DNA from: Branchiostoma floridae
Taxonomy: Eukaryota > Chordata > Leptocardii > Amphioxiformes > Branchiostomatidae
Length of the DNA: 64,000 nucleotides
Assembly (NCBI RefSeq): GCF_000003815.2
Contig: NC_049997.1
Span: forward strand, 9,598,167 to 9,662,166
Direction of reading: 5' to 3'
The notes under the pieces are model-generated. The model was given only the letters and a program-made list of their open reading frames with translations. It did no database searches and was not told where the DNA came from. Of the stretch, positions 29,101 to 41,100 are shown one piece after another. Within the stretch, counting starts at the first letter, position 1, and each line of letters begins with the position of its first letter. The position numbers and the translations under genes were made by a program.

Positions 29101-32100
29101 GCAAATTATAGACAACATCACTGGTTCCTTCACTTTTCCACAACCCCTGTAATGTTTTACAAAAGATGCACAACAACATTCGTATTGGTTGATGGCTTAC
29201 AAGATTATTATAGCCACGGGTGGGATTTCACCCCCTAAAATATGGCTGTTGCCTGAGAAGAAACGAAGAATTCAAATAGTAGCCAAAAATGTAACAATTC
29301 AGTTCCCAGAATGATAGTTCGGTAGGTGAAACTAGCTGTCCAGGCCTTCTGACCGATCACGTCATATGGCTACTGCCACTGATCTTGGAGGCTGTGTGAG
29401 GTGGTTCATGCCTGTCGCCAGATTCTGTAACAAACGTTACCACCACGAGTACGATGGTTGCCACGGTTATATTATCCACGTATAAAACTAGAAATTATCG
29501 TTTTTGTGACGCTAGGTGGTGATAGGTTTGAAGGGTGATAGCCGGTAGAAAGCTACCATACCAGAATGGCTATCATGTCAAAATATATGCCACAGGCCTT
29601 CTACTATTCAAAAATAACAAGGAGAATTTGCCACCTCGGAGGTACCGATTTTTTCTCTGGCCCATGGACTATAGTGCTGAGATTAACATCCTTTAAAGTT
29701 CTTCACTGGAGATTTTAACAAACTACACAGCATCCCTCACCTGTGTGCGTAGGAGCTCGCTAGGACATGGTCTTCCAAGTTTGTTCCCTTCCTCTGCGAT
29801 TTCTCGTGTTCTGTTCCGGTACGCAGAGAGTCCACAAGCCCCGGTACAGGTCGTCCAATCGGAGAAGCCTCCCAGGTTGCAGTCCACGGGACATTCGAGT
29901 TTGCAGGGCTCGCTGCGGGTGACATTGGTGTCGTGGCAGTGCGATAACGACATCAACATGCCGTCATCACGGACACAGTTTACCGTACGGTGTCTCGTAC
30001 CTGGGAAATGTTTGAAAGAGGACAACACATCTAAATGAAGCTTTTGTTTCCTAGCGGACTGTCTTCGCCTCCTTTCATTTCGATTCATAACTGCTGTTGC
30101 AGTTATGATTTCATTTACATTCAAAATTAATGACGTCTTGGAATAAAAAGATCACAAACAAATCAAATTGATCCTTAAAAATGTAGGAAATATAATCTGC
30201 ACATTGTGCAGTGTAAAGACACTGATGGAGTACATGTAAAAGAGGTGAGTTTGTAGCAAAATGTATCACCTGATTTATAATTTGGGCATTTCAATCAACA
30301 GATTTAACAAGGCTAATTTGTATCAACACAAATGAGGCACTGTATATAGGCATAGCGAACCACCCCAGTTTCCGCATTGGAACGCGACGCCGCGCGGTGC
30401 ACAAATTTACTTTCAAACGTATGCTACACGTAACCGCTCGGAAATTGCCGATAAAATTGCGCTGGCATTAATCTATGGAATATTTGCTATCAATCTGTGG
30501 TATTTGTTTTCCATGATACGTAATAATAAGTGAGCTAAAAATCGGTAGTCGGAGATACGGTCGAAAAAACCCTACGTTCCGCCGCCGAAAACGCGGCACC
30601 GGCCTGCGCCGCAGCCCCGCAGAAGTGCGTGTTTTTAACTCAAAACCCGCCGGACTTCCTGTTCGACTAGACTTCTGGGAATTATATCATGTGAAAGGGG
30701 AAAGATCAAGGTTCACGACCGTGATTGTGCAATCTTCATAGCTTGTGGCAAACTGAAATGGCGGGCCAGTGAAAAAATTCGTCAAAAGTAAGTGCGAAAT
30801 TTTACTATTTATATAAATGTTGACAAAAATGCACAAACGAAGTAACAAATTTGGGTGCCTTGTGATTGTTAATGTGTAGTTTTTGTTTGATTTTACGCGA
30901 GTTTAGGGTGGCGGGTTTAGCGATACATTTGAGCGGATTTTCGGGGCGTGCGGAAATGGCCCGCCGTAAGGCGGGGTGGGAGGGGGGCGTTACGAGCGCA
31001 CGCCTGCACGCGCCGCTATTTCATTGTATTATGGAATATTCTCCGACTAATTAGTTCTAGTGGCGTTGTTTTATTATGTGAAAACTGTTCTTTGCTTTTA
31101 GAGTATATTAGACAGACTATTTTAGGCAAATCTACCACGCCAGTTTGCAAATAAATTGTCAAGTTATGTTAGTATCGTATTTCATCCCTTTCAGCGGAGT
31201 GGCAGTGCAGTGGTTATAGCTATAGGAAAATGTCCCTTTGTATGTATACACACAGAAATTGGATGCTAATTACTATGTTTTGATGTTTTTTTTTAGTGGA
31301 TGAAGAGGACAGCCAGAAGACATTCGCTGGGACATTGTTTACAGGCTGGATTAAAGTTTTAAACTCATGTGGCTCCAGATGTTTTACTAAGGGATGACTG
31401 CAGTGTTGAAGAATTTTGTTAGCTTAAATTAAGAAATGAATCTATTCTTCATTCTTGTCAAATCTGGAAACAGGAAGAATTACAGTATTAATCATTCAGT
31501 GCACTTTATAACATATATCAGTTCCTGTCACTTGTCATAGACTTAACACCAGGACATATGTTGTAAATACTGTAATGTGATGCTTTTAGTCTAGCCAGTT
31601 AATTAGCATATCTTATTACTAATTAGTACACATAGTTGAATCTCACTGTTGATTATTTTGTATCTGAATGCTATATGGAAAAAACAAAAGTTATCCTGGC
31701 CTGAATACAAAATATATTAGTTATATACTTATGGTTTGTCATCCAGCCATGATATCCAAATATTTATTTTGCAAAGATGCAGTTTACTGGAGATAGCTAA
31801 TTAGCAGTTTTAATTAGCCTTTTTTCAATAAACAATCATTTTTGCAGTTCACTTTGTTTTTGAGATCTGTTTTCAAGTAGATTTAAGATGTGAGACAGCC
31901 TTTTACAGCAAATATCAAAAGTAATGTAACCTCTGACACGTGTGTACATATTCCAGTCATTAAGCTCATTTGCATATTTCAATCAATTAAAATCCAAGAC
32001 ATGCCTTCTATACTTGATGAAAAAAATCAAAAGTGATTCAAGCGTTAGGTTTGCCTTGTCAGCTAGGAGTATTTCTATACAACTTGCAGTGTAGAAAGAG

Positions 32101-35100
32101 ACATTTTTTAAATTAATTCATTAGAAATTACCTGATTGGGCCTAATTAGCATAAAATACATTTAATTTTCTCTAAATTTTTGTGACTGGGTAGCACCTTG
32201 CCTGATTTCAAGCTCTTGAAAATTTGAAGACTGTAGCATGAAAAGTGAGAGAGTTATAGTCAAAAATATGTGAATAATTGTGGATTTCTGGCTATTTATG
32301 GTGCCGTGGCTGACAGGACTTTTCCCATAGGGACAATACTTAAGCATCTTCCAATGAAAACACCAAACTTTTCAACTTCAAAAAAATCTATAAAATCTCA
32401 ACCTTGTCGTAATGTAAAACGAAAAAAAGTAGGATGACTGGAAGAATTTGATCTATGAGACTGAACTATTTTCGATGACTTTCAGCTTATGCAAAAATTT
32501 GGTGTGCTATGCCTACTGTATATTTTGAACTCCTGTACCATGCAAAGAAGACATGCAGCTGAAGCAATATTGCCAACATGTACATTTCAATATCATATAT
32601 GACATTTAAGTTCAGATACAGTAGAAGCCAGTTAATTGCACAACTGATTACTGCACAGTTCTGTTAACTGCACTGAATCCCAAACCGGTTCAGTCCAGCT
32701 GGATAACTTCGCATTATTGCAAGAAATAAGCTGGCAAATGGGGTGTGCAATTATACGGCTTCTTCTGTATCACCAACTGGTAGACATGCAATATATAATG
32801 CTGAAAATCAACAATCTCCATACCTTTTCCACAGACATCCCCAGAAGGTACCATACAGCCCGTCCAGGAGGACACCTGTACGCGGTACTCGTGTTGGCAG
32901 TCCGCCTTGCAGGACGCAATCTCTGTCGTGTTACCGCACTGCCTGCCCTCTGGGATCGGACGCCGCACCATCTCTCTTGTACGAGTCTTGTAGCCTCCGC
33001 CCTCGGAGCACGGTAAGGAACACTCGGACCAGTCCGACCACTCCGAGAGAACGCAGTCACCTAGGAGACAATCACAGAATTGTCATCAAAATGTAGCAAT
33101 GTGTTTTAGAGGACAACAGGACATACATTGTATGGTCATAGCCACCCCTGTGAACCATTATCCTTGAAAGAATAAAAATCCATAAACCATTCAATTATAT
33201 ACACTTTGATTAAAAAGTTTAACAAAAAATTTTCCTCACTTGACAGCAAGAAATAATTACATACATACTATTTTGTTATCACACATTGTTAACGTTAAGT
33301 CTTTTAAGGAAACTTGCTCTTTCAAGTAATATTTGATATTCTACCATGTGTTTGACAAAGAATACAATGTCATCAGATTTTGAATGTTACACATCTTTCC
33401 ACATTCAATGTTTCAGTTATCGTCTATTTTACCTGGACATGGCAGATCACACATCCGCACAGTCTGAGGGATGGGAGCACTCCATTCACACTGGGTCACC
33501 TCAAAGTAGCCCTCCCCCAGGGGACAGTTGTACGACCTGGTTTGGTAACCCTCCCCACATGTTCCTCTCACGGCACAGGCACTCCACTGGAAGAGAACAA
33601 ATAAGTTTAATCTTCAAAACATTAGTGATGGTTCAAAACAAATCTTCCCTTTTTTTCTATTTTGTATAACTGCTAGTTTGGTAAGAAGGTATTATAGTCC
33701 TATAGCCTTTTTGAGGCCATGGGTTGTTATCCATTGTGCCTGGGATATGTTTTATACTGGTAGAGCTCATCCCTCTGCTTCCACCGCCTTTTACCTCCCA
33801 AACCGATATTAGGAATCAATTTCTACAGCCAGGAATACCGTGAATTAAACCCATGACCTCTCTATCTCATGTCCACTAGCCTAGTAACTCAGCAATCTGA
33901 TGCCAAAACTAGCTGGATAGAGGCCTTGAAAAGAAAAAAAGTTCAACATCCATCTATCTCATTGTAAGGTCACAACATTCAAGGAGTCAATAATATGCAA
34001 AGATTAATTTACAGGCATGTTCTCTGCCTACCTCGGACACTTCCCACTCCAGGTCCTCGCATGACCTGAGCGAACAGGTCGTGGTCTGCAGCAGGTCGGG
34101 GCAGGGTCGGCCGCCGTGTTGGGCAGGGCGCACGACCTCCCTCGCTCTGTTCTTAGTACCTGAAATGTGTGTTTCACAAAGAGATTATTGTGTGTATATA
34201 ATCAGCCTCAAACAAAACATTTAAACACTGAAACTGATCCATGAATTTTAGGGTAGCTATTGGTCTGTTTCTTAGGCTCAGGCGCTGTTAAACTGCCCGG
34301 CTGTCAGGCCTCTAACAAACTACAAGCCAATAAGAGAATCAGCTTTACCTAAAGAAAACATTTAGGTAGGTCTCTGATTGGCTGACCATTTCGAGACCTG
34401 ACAGTCCACAGGACAGTTGTAAAACCACATTTAGTTGTTCCTTACTATCAATTAGTGTTCACTTGTGCCCTACTATTAAGTATTAGTAACAACCACCCTT
34501 ACCTAACCCACAGAGGTGTGAGCACAGACTCCACTCCGACAGTCCGAGACTTGACAGTCCACAGGACAGTTGTAAAACCACATTCACTTGTGCTCTACTA
34601 TCAATCAGTAACAGCCATCCTTACCTAACCCAAAGAAAAATAACAGCCACCCTTACCTAACCTACAGAAAAATAACAACCACCCTTACCTAACCCACAGA
34701 CATGTGAGCACAGACTCCACTCCCACCAGTCCAAGACTTGATAGTCCACAGGACAGTTGTAAAACCATGTTTAGTGATCCCTACTATGAATTAGGGTAAA
34801 CTTGTGCCCTACTATTAACTATTAACAACCAACCTTACCTAACCCACAGACATGTGAGCACAGACTCCACTCCCACCAGTCCAAGACTTGATAGTCCACA
34901 GGACAGTTGTAAAACCATGTTTAGTGATCCCTACTATGAATTAGGGTAAACTTGTGCCCTACTATTAACTATTAACAACCAACCTTACCTAACCCACAGA
35001 CATGTGAGCACAGACTCCACTCCCACCAGTCCAAGACTTGATAGTCCACAGGACAGTTGTAAAACCATGTTCACTTTTGCTTTACTATTTCTATTAATTG

Positions 35101-38100
35101 GTAACAGCCACCCTTACCTAACCCACAGAAAAATAACAGCCACCCTTACCTAAGCCACAGACGTGTGAGCACAGACTCCACTCCGACCAGTCCGAGACCT
35201 GACAGTCCACAGGACAGGGCACGTCGCAGGGTCGGCTGGACAAGGGGCGGAGCCGCTCCTCACACAGGTCCGGCTCCACCTGCTGTCCATCACTCCGCAC
35301 ACACAGGACCACCGCGTGCTGCAGGCCACGCCCACACATGGCTGGGATAACATATATATAATATATATGTGTGTTAATGAAAGAAATACTCTATTTAGCT
35401 ATAATGTTATAGAAAGTAGATTCCCTCCCTTTAAACATATGAGCAGCACTCACAAATTTATGCCAAAGAGCAGTTACTCTGACAAATTTACATCTAGGTC
35501 AGAATATCATCTAAATGACAACCAAAAAGTGGTCATATTGGTCCTTATGTAGATTTGGCCACTTGTTAAGGTTTGTCTATATTTCGTTAAGGCCTGGATA
35601 TGGTAGCCTTCTGGGAATAATTTCTCTCCCATCAAGGAGGTTTAAGAAAGGTCCTTAAAAATGCATGGCTAAATTCTTCTTTCACTAGTAGTATAGTCCA
35701 CCGTGTCTCAATATCATACAAAGTTTTATGGAAGAAAAACTTGACTGTTTTCTATGCCTCTTACCATCCTTGTGCGGGATACAGCTCCTCCAAGGCCCCA
35801 TTTCCCAGTTGTACGTCAGACAGGGCTGTCCGTTGCATGGTGCCTGCTCAACAAGGTCCTCATCCCGGATGTGCGGACACTGCTCTTTCTCTGTCTGGGT
35901 GGGGTCTAGTTTAACAATACAGAAGTAATGAATAACTTTCTTACAACAATACGGCTACAGCCGGGCTACTTTCTGAAAATACAAAATACACAACTATGTG
36001 CTGGATGGCATTTCAGCACTGTGGACAGTACTGCCCAAGAAAAAAACAAAAATGGATTCTGGAGACAAAAGTGAAGACAAAGACTGGAATGCATTTGGAC
36101 AGAAATCCAAAAGGAAATCCAAAAGGAAATCCAAACAGAAATCTGGACAGAAATCATTTCTTTTCTTTCTAAACCTTTGTAGTGCTCCTGACAGAAATAC
36201 TTACCCAAGTTGACGATGTATCGTGTCCGGACCATGGTTCCCGGCAGGTCCCCACACGTCTGGGAACAGGGTCCATAGTCTGACCAATCAGAGAGCACAC
36301 AGTCTCCAGGGCACGGGATGAAACAGCGCTTCTGGGAGGGAGGTGGGTTGGCTAGCAACTTCTCAACACAAACTCCTAAAAGTTTAAAAAACAACAACGT
36401 TTAGTAAAAAAAATCTTATTTTTTTACTTCCAAATGAAACCACAGTTCCTCTGTGTTTCTAGAATCCTTGATGTATGTTTCTTCTGCAATAGGCTGAATG
36501 TTGTAACCCAAATACATTTGTGTCTTATGCTACAGTCTCAGTCACTTCAAGAGAGTAACATGGTCTCTTGAAATCTCACCAAACAAGAGTAGTGACTTGA
36601 TGAAATTTTCTCAAAAGGCAAGGATTATTTTGCTCGGAAACAAGAATTAGATCATCATGCACTTTGAACACAGGTTTGCAGTATTCTACAGAAACTTCTT
36701 TTTGTTTTCTAATAAAAAGAACCCCAAGTTATACATGATGGTAGGGCAACATTACAAACTATCGTACCAATTCGTCAGCCGTGATATCATTGTAACAATC
36801 GCTGCACTGTCCACCATGCAAGATCTGAATTCTATGCAAACTTTATTTTGTTTTCTAACAAAAAGATGTACCAATAATACAACATTACAGCACAATATGA
36901 GAAACTATATCGTACCATGGTCAGCTGTGACCCCATCGTTCCTCCCACAGTCCACCTTGCGCGTCTGGTACCCCGGCCCACACTTCCCGAACAGAGCCTG
37001 ACACTCGCCCCACTGCTCCGGTGACCAATCATAGGTGTAGCAGGGGGGGAGGTTCTTACACCGACGCCGCTTAGTCACAATACCTACAGGCACAACATGG
37101 CAAAAAAAATTCTATTAAAAAACTTTAATCAATCATACATGTTTATGCATGATGATGTCCAAAAAGGTGTGCCTTGCATGTACTAAAAATCTATTTAAAT
37201 CTAGTAAAATCTAAAGAGGAACTTACCATCCTTGCTGTGAGGGGGACATGCCTTCCCACCATTTGCTGCCACTCTGAGGATCCTCTGAGTCCTGTGTTAG
37301 CAACAGTCATAGATACATAAAATCTTCATGTATCCTTGATTATATGTATGTGTAAGCAAAATCACCATTGGTAGTTTAGAACACAAAGACTATGTAATAC
37401 TTATTAATAGAGTTACTGTATTTTTGTTTTCATCATTATATTCATATCAAAGTCAACTGCAAGAATCAATCAAAAAAGACCTAAAGAAAGGATTGTGTGG
37501 AAGTCAAAATGTTTATGCCAACAAAATGACTGCAGCTTAATCTAGACGCTTTTTCCAATCCAAACTTGAAATATAAAAAAAACATCAGCATAAAAAAGTT
37601 TATTCAAAATCAGTGGGGAAAAAAATAAGAAAACATTAAAAAAATCATTGCATACATTAACCATTAAATAATGCACTCAACAGCAAAAAGCAGACATACT
37701 TGAATTTAAGGGCTGCGTCTCCACACGTTTGGCTGCACTCGGACCAGCCGCTGAATTTACTGAGCATGCAGTCCTCGGGACAGGGGACTGAACAGGCCTG
37801 CTGTCTCGGGGGTTTGGAGTCCGCATCACAAAGTTCCTCATCTACTGCAGAACCTGCATGCAGGTCGGGGGAAGAAAAGATCAATAGCATTACGCAAACT
37901 TAAGATCTACATTGTTGTTCTTGCTCTTGAAGTTGATCCAGTGTTAAAGGTAACTTTATCAAGACTCATAATACACTCGCATACAGTTTGTATCTAGTCT
38001 GGTATGCTGATCAGTGTTCGTATGCAAAAGTACAAGTATACAATGTACTCAGTGTACTAACCAACAGTTCTTCCTTTGCACATGTTATGCTTTTTTCTCA

Positions 38101-41100
38101 CTGTTATGTCAATTTTTTAAATCCTTTTACAAAATTTAATGTTCTAAATAGCGTTTAGGTGGTTCAGCACTCATGACTTTCTGCACGACTTTCAGTATGC
38201 AGTACAAGAGAATACCCACCTGTGTCTTTCCCACAGTACACCGGTCGTGTCTGGATGCCGCTGTCGTCTCCGCATGATTGATTGACAGAATGACAGCTGC
38301 CCCAAGGTCCCTAAGGCCTCAAAAAGACTTATCCACCTTTACCTAATGGGGAATACTACAAAATCAACCTACCCGTGTCTTTCCCACAGTAGACCGGTCG
38401 TGTCTGTACGCCGCTGTCGTCTCCGCAGGTTTGATTGACGGACTGACAGCCGCCCCAGGGCCCGACCTGCCACAGGTACGTGCTGCAGGGCACCTGCTGG
38501 TTACATACACGCCTCTGCACCAGCTCATCTGCAGGCAGACACTCCGTGTCGTTTCTGGAGTAAGCTGTGGGGAGATCATGATGATACTGAATAACAAAGA
38601 TAACATACAAATGTAAATCTTAGTTAGACATGTACACACCCGCCTCTGTACCAGCTCGTCCTCTGGCAAACACTCCGTGTCGTTTCTGGAGTAAGCTGTG
38701 GGAAGATAAAGAACGTATATCTGTGACGGTTACAACTTGTAAGTTAAGTTTGCATGGTTCATAGGGCGGTGCATTTGGAGTATAAGTTGTTGCAACTGGT
38801 GCATATAGGGCAGCCCATAGGGTGGTGCCCATCTCCAATTCCATAGCCCTTGGGCCACACAACATATTGCAATCCCTACAGCAAGGGCTAGTCCACAGGT
38901 AGTGGCGTGTGTTGAGCTTTCATACTCTTTTCCAAATTCTGAGTGCTATATAAGCAGAGAAATCAGTATGTACTATTTGGTCAGTAAGGGATGAAACTCC
39001 ACTCACAAGACAATTGCACTAGGGGTATAATCTTCTTCCTATCCAATTAAGAACTTAAATGCTTAAACTTGCAACCCTTTGAGGCATTTTTTTATAGAGA
39101 TGAAGAACATTTGGAGTACTATATGTCAAGAGGCTTGCCCTACCTAGAACTTGTCTAATTCGTGTCTGGAATCCTCCCTTTACACCACAGGACACGGAGC
39201 AGTGTCCCCAGTCTGACCACTCCGACACCACACAGTCACCTGGACACGGGACCTGGAATGAGACAATTCTTTTTAACTATTATTTACTTGAATTTCACCA
39301 CAGTCAACTGGGCACTTAACCTGGAATGTTAACAGAAGGAGACATTGCAATACATACAGTGTTTGGTTGACAACTTACTGTTAGTAGCGAAAACATTGCT
39401 TAGTTTTGATCAACACGAATAAAATATTTGCAGTTTTCTTTTACATTTGCAATTTTAACAGTTGATCTGTCACCCTGCACATTACACACAGCAAGCGTTT
39501 GTATGTGTTCTGTCATACTACTGTAAGGTATTGACTTTACAGATTTAAACGGATGGAAGTTAATACCAGCTTTATGAATGGATTTATGATTACCTTGCAA
39601 TTGTTCTCGCGTTGCAGTTCCTGAATATGGGAGCAGATTTTCCAAGGGAAGGACAATGTACATTGTACATGTACACTTAGTGAACATGTGTTCTGTCTTA
39701 CTACTGTAAGGTATTGACTTCACAGATTTAAAGGGATGTGAGTGCCAGGTTTACAAATGGCTTACCTTGCAATTATTCTCGCGTTGTGGTTCCTGAATAT
39801 GGGAGCAGTTTTCCCGAGGAAGAACCTCATCCAGCGCGCTCTTACAGTACATGACCCTGATCTGGGACCCCGGGCCGCACGGCTGGTCCAACCCGAAGTT
39901 CAAGAAACACTTGCTCCATCGACCTGGAGGACATGGGTTCAAATCCACAATCTAGTCAGGACATACAATGTAAAGCCACATAATGATAGCATCAAAGTAC
40001 ATTTGTATGCATTTCTTTTGAACAGCAAAACTGACCTTGAAAAAGAACAACAATGGTGCATTTTTCTATGAGAACATCTAACATCTTTGACTTAACAAAT
40101 CTATGTTTACAAGTTCACACAATGACATACTTTTAACATATTTGAGGAAAAAACAAAAATGCATAAATGCTCGATCAGGAGCTGTTCTATGCTGTTCCGA
40201 CCATTTTTCTGTTCCAAGTTCAGCACTCTTGTCACAAAAATGTGACACGGATGGGCACAAACAACACAAATGACAGTCAGCTCTAACGCCATTTGCAGAC
40301 ATTTACACTCAAGCTGCAGACTCCTACTGAGCCAGATTGTAATAAAAATGTTTGACTTTTACAGACGCTTTATCTAGAGACTTTGGTATTGATTTGAGAA
40401 CTTAGAAAAAGCAATGTTGGATAGGGCTCTATGGAGTGAAATATGTACCAGCCTTGTCGATGATGTATGTATGTATGTACAGTCAAACCTGCCCAAGACG
40501 ACCACCCGGGGGACCGGGGAAAAACGGTCGATTTGGACAGGTGGTCGCTGAGAAGAGTATCGACTCAAAACATGCCCGATGCAAAGTATAAATGGTTGCC
40601 GTTGTGTCTAATGGCAAATAGCAAGCACACTGCACGCACGCAAAGAAGCGAGGTCTTTAATGTCAAATACAACACGCACACTGTTAACTGTAAATTTACC
40701 CCCCAAATCCGACGCAAACTGGCCGATTTCGGCACAAAATCGCGCTAATTATCATCAAAAATCGATGAAAACCTCAATCTTGAAAATGATGCGGTCGTTA
40801 TAGGTCCCAATTTGGGCCGGTCGCGGTCGCGTTGGCCAGGTGGTCGTTGAGAAAAGGTCGCTTAATGCTTACGTCAATGGGAAAATAAATCGGGACCGAG
40901 AAAAAGCGGTCGAAATGGCCAGGTGGTCGCTGAGAAGAGGTGGTCGCTCGGGCAGGTTTGACTGTATGTAACAAGTGACCATTGCACAATGGCATCTTTC
41001 AGAGAGTGCATGCATCAGTGTTTGTGGTGATAGGATGAGCGGACATTTCTAGTTTCTTGGCGGGTTTCTTGTACACAACTAACAAAACGACAAACATTAA

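Larger units (their letters stand above)
30001..32823. other. THSD7-like intron 19
   Basis: Contains a CpG-dense island (30357-31040), an AT-rich tract (31420-32480) and a GAAGCCAGTTAATTGCA MITE (32618-32775). Confidence 0.65.
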
